Positions 19,775 to 32,409 of a stretch of DNA of 64,000 nt are shown in pieces. Each line of letters opens with the position of its first letter. Within the stretch, counting starts at the first letter, position 1. Position numbers and translations under genes: made by a program. The stretch is taken from the NCBI GenBank assembly GCA_019321725.1, contig CM033110.1:310001-374000 (forward strand), given 5' to 3'. The stretch is from Paulownia fortunei (lineage: Eukaryota > Streptophyta > Magnoliopsida > Lamiales > Paulowniaceae). Under the pieces are notes generated by a model, which did not search any database, was not told where the DNA came from, and was given only the letters and a program-made list of their open reading frames with translations.

Positions 19775-22700
19775 CGTACGTACGATTCCATACAGGCTTC
19801 ATACATGGAAGCAAATCATCGTGTTTTGCTTGTTGCATTACCGTGACAAATTTTTTTTTTCCAGTGGCTTGTGAAATTACCAGTTGGAGTCAGTTGTGGT
19901 ATCATCATATGTTATCGGCAAAGGATAGATGAGTTTTCTTATGAACATTTTCAGGGTCTGATTGAGACAAGAATTTGAGCAATACATCTGGAAGGGCCAG
20001 TTTTAGCAATATCCCATTTTTATTTCACAGCTTCGTTGAAGAATATTATGCACATTAACAGTCATGATATTCATGATTAGGACTTTAGGACTAGGAAAAT
20101 TGCATGATGTTACCGGCCAAGAAAAAGAACTCCGGGATTAGACCATCAATCGCGGAAGGTGCTGTCAGTTTTGAAGTCAATATAAGATGGTGGAGTGGGT
20201 CTGGTATTTTAAAATACTTGTATTTTTCTTCCATTACTAGTTTTTATTTAGTAGATGCTGCATTCATATTATATATTGAATATATATTTTATTATATATT
20301 TAAGTACATTCATGTATACAAACATATGATGTGTGTAAAATATATAGTGAGATATATATTTTGTGAATATCACTGGATATAATATAATTTTTTAACAGAC
20401 GAGGGATATATTTGCATTTAGGATGATTCATGTCATCTATTTGAATACTATTCGACAATTAATATATCAGTATAATTAAAATAGTCTTTATTATGCCACA
20501 GCAATCTCAAACTTTACATGATAGTTTATGGTAGATTAGGTACATCGTTTTCGCTCTACTACTATCTTTATTAGATTATTAAAAGAACAAATATTTTCTT
20601 AATTTTCTCCATCCCATCTATTACAAAAGTTCCAACTAGATCAAGAACAATACATATGATCTTTTCAAGAGACCAATAGACAAAATAGGGTGGGTGATAA
20701 TTTGATGATTCATGGATTGGACCAACCTAACAGCATAATCTAAGGTGGGTGTACTATGAAATTGAACCAAAGATTTTGCAAGTACTATGAAATTTAACTA
20801 TTTCATTGTCAAATATATGTTTTATTATATATTTATACATATTTATATATAAAATATATAATAAAATATTAATAGATACATGGACTGTAACATCTGCTTC
20901 TAAAAGTGCTCATGTGATTGTGATGTGACAGATGAAATGTATTGTATGTATATTGGGATTGGTTGGTTGGGTGTGTGGAGGCAAAGCACCACACACACAC
21001 ACACCAGGCCACATGTCATGAGAAATGAGGTGCCGCCCATCACGCCAATTAGTAGGATTACTACTCTACTTTTTTCAATCACCAATAATTACTGGAGTTA
21101 ATATCACTTTTTGACCTTTCTAACATTTAACTCTCGAAAATAATTTAAAAATATTTTATTCTCTTGATTTATATTTAGTAGAATACTTCGTTTTACATTT
21201 TTTAGTTCAATTTTCACTAAAATTCCTTGTCGGCCTTAATTGCACCTTTTTTTCCTCTTTCTCATACATAAGACAAAAGATTGTATAATATTTTTTTATT
21301 ATTATTAATATTGAAAGAATGAAAAATAATAATATTTTTATTATAAATAATATTAATTATAATACGAAAAATAGCTAAATCTTGGAGAATAATAATTGAA
21401 AATAATGTTCGTCCTGCCGCACAGAACATTGAATTTAGTCGTTATATAACTACATAAATTTTTATTTTGCACAAAATTGAGCAAAATAAATATACCACAC
21501 ACAAATTAGAGATAAATATTGAGAGGGAGAGAGGGGTTAGGGAAGGGAAGGTAGTGCAGGCAATGCTGCATATATCACATGGCTTATTGAACCCCACTTC
21601 CACAAAATGTACACCGCGTGTTGTGTCTAATCCGATGCAGATTGTTGGCACAAGTTCAGGGAAAACCGACACCTTTCTCTTCCCATATATGTACAACAAT
21701 GTCTCATAAATCTTAGGATAGACTTATGAATTTTAATTTTGGAGGATTAGATTGATTTTTTTTTTAATTTTAATTTAGGGAGATTAGATTATTTTTTTAA
21801 AAAGAATAATGGATAAATAGATATTTTTAACTATATGAATAATAATCTTTTTATTTTTAGAGAGTAAATTTTAAATTTTAAATTTATATAGATTTGAGGT
21901 GTTGATTTGACTCGTCATGGAATTTTATGTGAGAATTAAAAAATTAAAAGTTTAAAATATTTTTGCAAATTTGTCTTAAAAAAGTATTATTTTTATTTGC
22001 GTAAATATTTTATGAGAAAAAGAATTTTCATTTAAAAAATAAAAATAATTAATTTGGAGAAATAATTAATAAAGCGTTTGATGCATCTTATGTAGAATCG
22101 ATAGTTTCGAATTTTTTAAATGTTACTTTGGTCCCTGTTGGTGTATTCGTTGATAGGTGAGTTATCGAATTCTATATTTGGGTTTCATGTAGGGTGTGCA
22201 ATTGTACCTTAATAAAAATTAATATATCGAATATTTATTTTAAATATATATAAATTATTATTATGTAAATATTTACCTCGTACTCAAAAAAGGAGAAGTT
22301 CGGTCATTCTTAAAATTAGTAAAACTAAATATGAATATTTGAGTTATTAAATAAAAAAATGTAGATGGTGGCATATTAATTGTTGTTGAAGTAATCCCAA
22401 AGACATAAAAAATTAAGGTAAGTACCTTTAAATTTAGGCACTGAATCTTTTACCACAATGTCAGAGACATTAACCTTTAAGAAAGAAAGAGGCCAGTGAC
22501 CACAAACAAAGGAAATCGCTCTAGTTGGTTCCATTACTTTTACTGCTTTAATTATGACAAAAGTTGACATATGGTCACCACATTCCCATTACTATTTTAC
22601 CCACCATTTTATCTTACTTTTTCGATTCCATTAGTTAAACCCATTCCATTTAAAAATGATTATTAGATTAAATTACAGAAAAATGTGGTTTTCAAAATCA

Positions 22701-23533
22701 AGTGTTCATTATTGAATGGATAAGTGGCTAATCCTAAATTATATAATGTATTTTACTCGTTAGGTGACCATAAATATTTTACCAAAAATTTGTGTAATTC
22801 TTATTGAAAGTAGGTGGAAGACGCAAAATTTTAAAACAAAGTTCCCATTCATTATAGAGAGAAGACCACCAAAATTTAATAATTTATTATTGAATTTATT
22901 TTAATTTCAAGAATTCAGATCGAATTAATATATTAATAATATTATATTGACTAAATATATTACATTCGATTCATTTAAAAATTTAATTTCAAGTTCCATT
23001 AATTGTTTCGCCGTTATAATGTCCTTGAAATGTCGGTGCTCTTTTATTTCTGTAGGATAGTGGTAGTGGTTGAGCATTCATTTATATTTACTTCACCTAA
23101 TACTTGCTTCTAATTTATTTATTACCAAAGAAAAGAAGTATAATGTTAATTACCATTTCAAGGAGAGTTTGGACAAAACATTTTAGAAATATTAATTTTA
23201 AATAATTGCTTTTTGTTAAAATTACATTTATGGCCTTTTTGGTTCAAGTGAAAATAAATGCTAGGATAGAAATAAATAGGAAAAAATAATTGTCAGCATT
23301 TTGGATGCAAAAAAACCCTAATGCATAATGACCCTCAAACTAACTGAGAAATAGCATTTAACACCCCCAACAAGATTTATTGATCTGCTTTAATGCAATA
23401 TCAATTTCAATCAAACTCACATTTGAGTCTTTTTACATCTTTAGACTACTTTTGAGCTGCTCGGATGCATCATTAGGTTCAACAGGATTTGAGAGATGTT
23501 ATATTCGACGATATATATTAAGTGTGCATTTTA

Positions 23534-23539
<6 letters not shown>
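19775..23539. other. AT-rich intergenic spacer
   Basis: No supported gene. There is a (CA)n tract near 20991-21005. A less AT-rich island at about 21500-21700 is open on both strands, but neither frame shows a recognisable family. The sequence otherwise consists of A/T runs. Confidence 0.5.

Positions 23540-23582
<43 letters not shown>
23540..23582. repeat. (AT)n(AC)n microsatellite
   Basis: An uninterrupted AT run followed by CA units, then degenerate GT/AT sequence. Confidence 0.95.
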
Positions 23583-24119
23583 GTGTGTATATGTAAGTAT
23601 GTATAGATGTATGATGATATGTTTACTCGATATATATAATTGGATATAATATTTATAAGATCGATCCGATAAATATTACATCTGGTAGGATGCATTGAAC
23701 GTGTATTTTCATTAATTTATAAATAAATATTATATTCGATGATATATATTAAATATATATCTATAGTGAATTTACGTATAAATACAAGTGTATAATTGAC
23801 AGACATAAGTAGATATACCATCTACTACACCTGCGTACTTATCAAACATTTCTTCTCAGATTAAACTCTATTAAGCTATCAATATTTACTAGAAATCAAA
23901 CTTCTTCTCCGACAAGTCACATGATTCCCAATCTTGAAAGAAGTACCACATTGGATATATGGGTCAATCACATGATTCTTGGATTTGACATTATACTGGT
24001 TTCAAGAAACAAATATCACATATACTATTATGATTACGCGCAAAACAAATATTATGACCCACAAATAAATAATATGACCCACATTATGAAATAGGAAGTT
24101 AATATTAAAATTGATATTA

Positions 24120-24690
24120 CATTCATATAATATATATCCACAAATAATTAAAAATATTTTTATTTTTTATATATATTTTGAATCGTCGAATAATAATTCG
24201 TATTTTTAATGTAAAATGTATTATATTTATTTGTGTAATTTTTGACGAATAATATTCTATTTTAATAAATATTTATAATATTTAAATATAATTTAAAAAC
24301 TATCCAAAAATTATTTATATGTATTAATAAAATATCATAAATAAAAAATAAAAAAATTAATAATTTATGAATATACTAATTAATATTAAATAATTATCTT
24401 TAAATCATGTCATAATTGTAAATTAAATAATATAAAAATACATATAAAATATTTTTTGTATAATAAATAAATATAAACACAATTCATATAAAATAATATT
24501 AAAATAAGTTATATTCTTACTCCGAATATTCTTTTATATTCATAATTTACCTTTACATGTACAAATCCGTATATTAATCGTTTTGTCATTTTTTTTCACC
24601 GTAATTTTTAACAAAAAATCGTAAAATACACTTGTACTTATTAAATATCGAATTTTTTTTATCTCACATTTAACTAACTAGGATTTACAC
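24120..24690. repeat. Dispersed repeat, copy A
   Basis: This segment aligns in the same orientation with about 61540-61990. Shared ordered blocks include AATAATTTATGAAT, AAATAATTATCTT, CATAATTRTAAATTAAATAATATA, then ATAATTTTT/CGTAATTTTTAACAAAAAATCGT and ACATTTAACTAAC. A shorter relative is at about 59690-60093. No open frame of useful length. Likely a non-coding piece of a transposable element. Confidence 0.6.
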
Positions 24691-25422
24691 TCTAAAAATA
24701 ATATCCGTACTTTATTTGACGCTATTCTTATATAGTTTATAATATTATTGATTATTTTAAAAAAGAATATAATAATATTTTCTTATACCCTTCAATTATC
24801 TTGAGTAATGGACTTAATGTCAACTAGTTTTTTGGGAGCTCATTGTTGTATATTTTTTACTACAAATTTAATCAATTGTCTTATATAACAATATTTTTCC
24901 ATTTATAATGAAAAATTTACTTTAAATGTAATATTGTTGAGTAATGTTTAAATCAAATAATAATGTTGTTCGTAGTTAACATGTCATTTGCCCCAATTTT
25001 TTATAACAAGATTTATCTAATCTAATAATATAATATCAAACAGATAAATAAGACAACAAAAAATGAGATTTAAAAGAATATTTTAAATAACTGATTAAGC
25101 AACTATTAAAAAAAAGAAAAAGAGATAAAGGCAAAAAAATCTAGGCAATCTCAAAGGATGAAATTATAATATAATGCAGATATAATTTTTTAAATTGTGA
25201 ATGTCAAATCTCTATAAATTATATAAATACCAAATAAATTAGGGGACATCTTTGCATTGAATTAACTTCCCTATCCTCCATTTTTTTTTTTTTTTGCAGT
25301 CACAGATAATAAACATAAATATCACTTTATTAAAGTATCACACTATCACACTCTTCTTCTCAGCCTTAATCCATTTTCTTCCTCAAGATCTTTCAAGAGT
25401 GACTAAGAGAAAAACTGCTGAA
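24691..25422. other. Upstream region of the mannanase gene
   Basis: AT-rich, with T/A runs and a TTTTTTTTTTTTTTT tract near 25280. The leader before the ATG at 25423 is CT-rich. No promoter element can be singled out with confidence. Confidence 0.4.
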
Positions 25423-27913
25423 ATGATGAAGCAACATTTTGCTCTAATTCTCTTCTTCCTTTTCCTCCAACAAAAGTGGCTTGTTGCTAATGGAGATATG
25501 TTCATCAGAAGCAGAGGAATCCACTTCATGCTCAACGGCAGCCCTTTCTATGCCAATGGCTTCAATGCCTACTGGCTCATGTACCAGGCTTCTGACCCTT
25601 CTCAGAGGTCTAAAGTCTCCGCCGCATTCCGGCAAGCTGCAAGCCATGGACTCACTGTTGCAAGAACTTGGGCTTTCAGTGACGGTGGCTACAGGCCTTT
25701 ACAGTATTATCCTGGCTCTTATAATGAGCAAATGTTCAAGGTCTATTTGTGTATAAACTAGTACTAGTGTTTCTATTTTCAAGCTTGCAACTTTTGTTCT
25801 GATTAGTGTGTTTTTTTCCTTTTTATTTTTATTTTTTGTTCTTGTTTTGTGAAGGGACTGGATTTTGTTGTAGCTGAAGCTAGGAGATATGGGATTAAGC
25901 TGATATTAAGCTTGGCCAATAACTATGAAAGTTTTGGGGGGAAGAAGCAGTATGTGAACTGGGCTAGAAGTCGAGGGCAGTATCTCACCTCTGATGATGA
26001 TTTCTTTAGAAACTCTGTCGTCAAAGGGTTTTACAAGAATCATATAAGGGTAAGTATTTTCGATTATTTCATTATTTTGCTTGCTTGAAAAAAATAACAA
26101 CTTGCACATTTTGTCTTGCTTATTTGCTTTTCTCTGTATATAGCAAAGAAAATAACTTCATAAATTGAAGATTCAAGAAGCGTAAATTCAGATTTTCTGA
26201 TTTATTTTTCCTCATTTTGTGTGTGTGTGTGTGTGTGTTTTCAAGACTGTGCTTAACAGATACAACACCATTACTGGAGATGTTTACAAGAATGATCCAA
26301 CAATTATGGCCTGGGAACTCATGAATGAGCCCAGATGCACCTCAGATCCATCAGGCAGGACTATTCAGGTTCTCATACCTAATCTGAGTCATTTATTTCT
26401 CATTGCTTATAATATCTAATATCTGCTTTCTGCTTTATTATCGGAAAGCTAATTTATTTCTAATTACCGTTAATTTAGATAATGACACTTGGGATCCAGT
26501 GTTACTTCTTGTGTCCTACAGGTGCACTCCACTTGTATATAAGGGAATGAGCAAATGGATAGGGAATGAGTAAATATACACTTGGGATGCATATGTAATA
26601 TAGAATACAATATGAAACATCAAATTGGAATAGAAAGATAAAGAATATGTTATGTTTTTTTCCACATCCTTGGGAGTTAATCTATGGTCCTTGAAGATCT
26701 TTGATATTTAATCCTGAATTCGCCTTTGGTCCTGAGTTAGGCTTTAAACTTGTGAATAAATTGCAGAGAGGTCCACCCCAAGCGCAGCTTATGTGCCTCA
26801 ATTTCACCTAGCTCACAATTAGTTGCTTAGAAATAAATGTAATCTACTATTGCTTTGAAAGCTATGGTTTAATAATTGTTGGAGCATCAATGCTAAACTG
26901 TGGTCCTAATTACTTTCTGGACAGGCATGGATAATGGAGATGGCTTCTTATGTGAAGTCTATCGACAGAAATCATTTGCTAGAAGCTGGCTTAGAAGGAT
27001 TCTATGGTCAGTCATCAGCTTGGAGGACCAAGCTTAATCCTGGTTTTAACATAGGAACTGACTTCATTGCAAACAACCGGATTCCTGGCATTGATTTTGC
27101 AACTGTTCACTCCTATCCTGATCAGTGGTAACTAATTTCTACACTAAAAAACCTAGTGAAGTTTGTAGGTTATAATGGCTTCTTAACAACAAAACACATT
27201 TTGAGAAGGAGGTTTTCATCATCAAAATCTTTTCTTTCTATGTTTGTTGCTATGGAACTATTTAAAATGGCAAATTGAAAAAAAATTATTCTCTTTATCT
27301 TTGAATGACATGATTCTTCATTTGTTGGTATCATGATTGGGAGAGTGTTGTATATGCCAAGAGTGGCACCTTAGTCTCAGCCTCTCAACCTTGTTTTTTG
27401 TCTTGTACCACTATCTGTGTTTTCAGTTTGTGATTTTTTCTCCTGTATTGCATGATTAGGTTATCCAGCTCAAACGATCAAACTCAACTTTCTTTCCTGA
27501 GCAATTGGCTTGATGCACACATTCAAGATGCTCAGTATGTTCTCCACAAACCCATACTCATCACAGAATTTGGAAAGTCTTGGAAAGATCCTGGTTTCAG
27601 CCCCTACCAGAGAGACAGGCTATTCAACACTGTGTATTTTAAGATTTATGCATCTGCCAAGCGTGGTGGAGCTGCCGCCGGAGGCCTCTTCTGGCAGCTT
27701 TTAGCCGAAGGCATGGATTCTTTCCGAGATGGCTATGAGATAATCCTCAATGAGAATTCCTCAACTGCAAATGTGATAGCTCAGCAGGCTCATAAATTAT
27801 ACCAAATCAGAAAAATATTTTCCAGGATGAGGAACTTAGAAATGTGGAAGAGGGCTCGGGCCAGAAGGGCTCAATGGTGGGCTGGAAACAGAGGGAAGCG
27901 CATTGGAAACTGA
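25423..27913 (+). CDS. MAN: Mannan endo-1,4-beta-mannosidase, GH5 family
   Basis: Five exons: 25423-25740, 25855-26049, 26246-26368, 26925-27127 and 27460-27913, giving 430 residues. The enzyme cleaves beta-1,4-linked mannans in the cell wall during germination, ripening and wall remodelling. A hydrophobic N-terminus ([19 protein letters not shown], ending near ANG at 24) is a signal peptide. The GH5 pattern is complete: [12 protein letters not shown] near residues 43-54, WELMNEPRC with acid/base Glu199, HSYPDQW near 274-280, and ITEFGKS with nucleophile Glu316. It ends with a strongly basic extension after about 396 ([15 protein letters not shown] and onward), which I recall from one mannanase subclade. 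The first MM pair leaves two possible starts; I use the upstream one. Exon 1 ends at AAG|GTCTAT, a weak but usable donor. All other junctions are standard. Confidence 0.93.
26218..26238 (+). repeat. (TG)n tract next to the exon 3 splice acceptor of the mannanase gene
   Basis: About ten TG units end only a few bases before TTTTCAAG|ACTGTG, the acceptor at 26245. The tract replaces part of the usual polypyrimidine stretch. UG repeats are known binding sites for splicing regulators in other systems; an effect here is speculative. Confidence 0.8.
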
Positions 27914-29638
27914 TGCTATATAAACAGCTTTTAACTATAAGTAACAAACACGTTCATTTGTCACAGGCTTGTGAAGTGTACTTCAGCTCATGTCTACACA
28001 AAATGTCTTCTTTATTTTCTCTCTTAGCGATGGATGCGGTTCATCCAGGAGGGTGTATGGCTTGCAAGAATCAAAAGCTGGAGTTTTTTAATAGATCAAT
28101 AGATAGACAGGTTTGATGCTCGAGTATATTAGAGGGAAATTTCAAGAACTATGACTATGATCTTTCTTGTGCCTTGTACTGAAATTCTACACATATATAT
28201 AAGTGTACCTAAATTGTGCTCTAGCCCAAAATTCTAAGGATTTTTTACAATGCAAGGGCTCTCAGGACCTCCTTTTGTGTGAATCATTTTTTCACTAATT
28301 TTCTTGGGTATAGTGATGAGTATTATATGTATCCATCACTTTCACACAGGGGGTTCTGATCAAGTATTTGTATATGATGCTGTACTTTCTGTCAATATTC
28401 ATATCTGACATTCCCAAGTATTGTCAATTGCAAACATAGTTAACTAGCTTCTACTTCTATCAACCAACCTTAGCAATATGTTTTGAAATGCGGAGATTGG
28501 AATACCATTTCCTCCACACCCTGATTATTCACCATTCATTTTCATGTAAATTGATGCGCAACCAAAAACAAATCTATTTGCAACTCTATGTGGTCCTAGG
28601 AAAGATTTATGTTATTAAACATAATAAATGATATTGAATTGTGGATAAGTTATTCATAAATTCTTGAGATTATTTTTTTTCATTTTAGAATTTATTCCCC
28701 ACCCATCATTTTTATAGTTTTCACTACCTAATTTAATTTATATTTTGTAGTCAAGTCTCCACCAACTTGAAAATATCAAAATATCCTCCTCGCTTAACAT
28801 CTCGTTCTTTTTTTTTTTAAATAATATCTAATTCCCTCCCAACATATCGATATTTTCTTGAGATTCCAACCTTAAGCTCCAGCCTCCATCTCGTCGGCAC
28901 CACCACCACTTTAACTACAACATTGTGCTTCATTTCACCATAGCCACCATCCTCTTTGATACCTCCACTGCCACATTTGTACCTATTTCTGCAACCTCTA
29001 CTACCACAATTTCACTGTTGTTGCCACCATCGCCACCATAGAAAATATATTCTGCTACCTCTACACTCCCCCAATCCCTAAAAAGATGTCTACAAACGGG
29101 GCGACAAGAAAATATTGAGTTATTAGGAGTTTACGTGTACAATGAAGAGTTCCATGTAATATCAATCTACAAAGTTACAAATCTAATGGATCTCAATTTT
29201 CGTCACTCAAGTAAGTGGATTGAAATTAGTTCTCAACTTATTACATTGTGGTATATCACTCCCCATCACAAAATATATGTGAATCTGAATGACGATGATG
29301 GTGCCAATTTGTGTTGCGTACATATATGCTTGAAAACATCAGATCCTCTATTTTAAATGGTTGACATGATGGTAGTCATTCAAAATTAATCGATTGGACT
29401 AGTACAGCCCAAATCCTCTATTTTGAGTGATTTTTCATCTCTTACTTTATTAATATTATTATACGTCAAGTGTATATTAATGATATCATCCAATACATTA
29501 TAATAGAAAATAAAACACCAAACGAAATAGAGAATCAAGCTTGTGGACTAGAAGCCAAAGCAACTATATTTATAGGTGATATCTCGTATCTTTAAAAGGG
29601 AATGATAATAGAGGCAAGCAGTTGAGATGTTTTCTACG
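27914..29638. other. Intergenic region with low-complexity and possible transposase fragments
   Basis: The 3' flank of the mannanase is followed by a CCACCA-rich tract (about 28875-29045) encoding Thr/Pro-rich low complexity. A short open frame at 29135-29356 contains SQLITLWYITPHHKIYVNL followed by a DDDG segment and CCVHICL. It faintly resembles the N-terminal domain of plant MuDR-type transposases. I do not assign it a gene. Confidence 0.35.
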
Positions 29639-31508
29639 AATGATAATGGGGCGAGTTTAAATCCCGTCCATAATTAACTCGTCCCGTTCAGGACGGGTCC
29701 AAACCCAATCAAATGGGTCTTGGAGCAGGTAATGAGCCTATTTTTTTAAACTCAGGCGGGTCCAGAATAGGTAACGGGTCCAACTAAACCCGACCCGTTA
29801 TATTTAATATTCAATATTTTTTAAATATAATTTCTTAATTTTATTTTTAGTAGTTTGGAGTAGTGGAGTTTAGTCTAGGGTTTGGACATTTGATATTTGA
29901 CTTTCAAAAGCCAGCTACTATCATTTTCTTCTTCTTCCATTACATGCCGCCTTCGCACACGTTCGAGCTACCACCGCCGTGCCTTTACATGTCGAGGTGC
30001 ACTGATCATCTCCTTCTAGTCGCCCAATCTCGGACGCCCTTCTGCCATTGCATGGCACAACAAGACTAACCAATCTTCCATTACTACTAAAAGTAAAATA
30101 GTCGAGTATTGATAGTTTAGGACCTATGGGAAAGATACCATCATCTTATGTTTCTAGTCTTGTTGATCCATTTGAGAGTGACACTTTAGAGATATTTGAC
30201 CAATTTGTAGTTTCAAGTTCAAATCCTGCTACTTCAGTGTCCATAACTTCGGAATTGGATATGTATTGGGAAGAAAGTATCTTGCCAAAAACTCAAAATT
30301 TTGATATTATTAGTTAGTCAAAGACAAATAGAGTTAAATATCCTAATATACAGAAAATGACAAGAGACATTTTATCTATTTCAATTTCAACTGTTGCATC
30401 TGAATCTGTTTTTAATACTAGCGGAATATTGGTTAATCCTCATCGTAGTAGGTTTCATCCAACTACTTTTGAAGTATTGATGTGTTCTCGTCGTTGGTTG
30501 TGAAATGACGTGAAAGGTAAATAAATTTGTTATTCTTTTTTTATTATTATATTCTATACTACAATATATAACAAAGTTTACATAATTTCTTTATTTATTC
30601 TTATAGGAACTTGTTCAGCAACCGATGGATTATCAACTTATCCTACAAATGCTTGATGAGGAAGAAGATGATCATGAATAATATGTTAATGAGATAATTA
30701 GTTAATTTTATTATGCTCATTTGTAATAAGATAAATGTTGATTTTATTCTATTATGATGTATATAATTTGAAGATAGTAGTGTGTTACGTGAGATTGTGA
30801 GATTGTATTGTTAACTCTTTGCTTGTCTGATTTGTTGTTTTCATTTGAATCATTTGGCTTTAGGTATATTGAATTAACTTTAAGGCAGGTGGTTTGGTTG
30901 TCTATGAATGGGTTGTTTGTCTTTGGTTACCGTGAATGAGTTGTTGTTGAATTGTAAAAAGTGTGTGTGGGTTTTTCTTAATTACTTGTTGCTATACCAA
31001 TAATTTAATTTGACCTGTAAAAAGTTGTATTGGGATTTTCTTGCAATATTAGTTTGATGTGAAAACAGGTTGATTGAATTATGGGCGTTTAGCTGTTTAA
31101 TTTCTTTTAGTGGCTGTTTTTTGTAGTCTCAGGTTTGGTGTAAAAAAATTAAATGTTGTTTGGTAGTTGAGTAGTTATTACATAATTTTGTATGTTTTAA
31201 TTTATATTATAATAATTTAGGGATTGTTTCTTGTAATTTTATAGTTTGATTATAAATTTAAAACTTTAAATGCTTTAAATGATTTTCAGTATCAATAATT
31301 TGAAACATTTGAGTGCTTTGTACTCAATTTAAAAAATTAATCTTTTTTGGTTGGCGAATTCAACAAGTTGAACCCACCGCATTCCAAGTTCGGAATGGAG
31401 TGAGGCGGGATAGAGTTTGAAATGAAGTGGGGTGAATCCTATTTTTATGAACGGATGAATTTTAAATTTAATCAGACCCAATTTTAAATCCATCTAGTTA
31501 TCATTTTT
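29639..31508 (+). mobile_element. Decayed hAT-superfamily transposon
   Basis: The region encloses the transposase remnant at 30126-30681. The left end (AATGATAATGGGGCGAGTTT, 29639) and the complement of the right end (ending near 31508, AATGATAACTAGATGGATTT) are similar inverted ends. Both are followed inwards by GGGTC/CCCGT-rich subterminal sequence, as in hAT elements. The exact ends and 8-bp target duplication could not be fixed by eye. Most of the transposase N-terminus is missing; the space holds unrelated sequence (29863-30069). Confidence 0.6.
30126..30681 (+). pseudogene. hAT transposase C-terminal dimerisation domain, broken
   Basis: One frame from 30126 reads through the hAT C-terminal region: ELDMYWEE, FDIIS, KYPNIQKMTRDILSIS, STVASESVFNTSG, NPHRSRFHPTTFEVLMCSRRWL. 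It is interrupted by TAG at 30315-30317, where family members usually have Trp, and by TGA at 30501-30503, where Arg is common. A further acidic tail (MLDEEEDDHE) lies at 30649-30681, after what may be a small intron. The zinc-finger and catalytic core are absent. Non-functional. Confidence 0.75.
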
Positions 31509-32281
31509 ATTAATTTTTAATAAAAAAAATGTGGGAAAAGTGGGAGAGAGGTAGAGAGGATGAGTTACAAGAGGTACCTTAGTTTTCCAAAGAACAACAA
31601 AGAAAAACGGCTACGTGGAGAAATGGGAGTGATGGGTGAGCTTAGAGTTTCAATTATTACTTCGGGGCATTTGAGATTTTTTAGGGGCTTTCGGAATTCA
31701 AACAAAATTTTAAGTTAGTTTGGGAAGTCCAAACTAAGAAAATTGGGAGTTGGGATTGAATTCAAATATGATGTTACAAGGGCTTCTTCTTTTGCAAAGG
31801 AAAAATAATAATAATAAAAACATAAAAAATGACAATACCAATACACAACAAAACAAATAAATTATTTGAAAATTTTAACAACTAAAATCGATAAATGATG
31901 ATACAAAAATTTAGTCAAGAGATAGCCAATTGGAATTTAAATATGAGAATATTAAAAACAGGAAAAAAAAAATTGTTAAAATTGTTTAACATACTATATA
32001 AACAAAAAGAAAAAAAAATTGAAATGCACTCGTTGGTTCGATGTTCATTTTGTTATTAATATCGATATCTCATGTATTTTTTGTTTGAAAAAGAAAATCA
32101 TCATATTATTTCTCATATTTTTTTTAATATAAATGCCCACTTTAGTTTTCAGAAAATAATCTTATTTGAATCATATAATAACTTTAAATTATTCTTTTTA
32201 ACTTATTCCATATTTTGCTATTCCAACTTTCTAACTGGCCAAAATAGAATAGTCGAAATTAAACATACAGATTCTTGATGT
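31509..32281. other. Intergenic spacer before the PPR gene
   Basis: AT-rich with A runs. I see no gene. Confidence 0.5.
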
Positions 32282-32352
32282 TGGGCCGAGCAGTTAAATT
32301 GTGTCATTCAGTGAGATTATTTATTGGGCTAGGCTATATTGGTCTTGGCCCA
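32282..32352. promoter_or_regulatory. Cluster of three site II elements before the PPR gene
   Basis: TGGGCC at 32282-32287, TGGGCT at 32325-32330 and GGCCCA (TGGGCC on minus) at 32347-32352. All lie within 130 bases of the ATG at 32410. Site II clusters near the start are typical for nuclear genes of organelle gene expression, including PPR genes. Confidence 0.6.
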
Positions 32353-32409
32353 CTAAGGTCTTAATCTTATACTGTGACGTTATCATGCCAATTTGGTGAT
32401 TTCCCAAAC

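Noticed and set aside
20104..20382. 92-codon plus-strand frame after the Era gene
   Set aside because: The second half is A/T low complexity rich in Tyr/Ile/Phe and there is no family signal; probably spacer or 3' flank.
21530..21565. Resemblance to a miR408-like sequence on the minus strand
   Set aside because: Several mismatches within the mature region and no complementary arm at the expected distance.
25444..25756. Open frames overlapping mannanase exon 1 on both strands
   Set aside because: The mannanase frame carries the signal peptide and GH5 motifs; the others are by-products of its composition.
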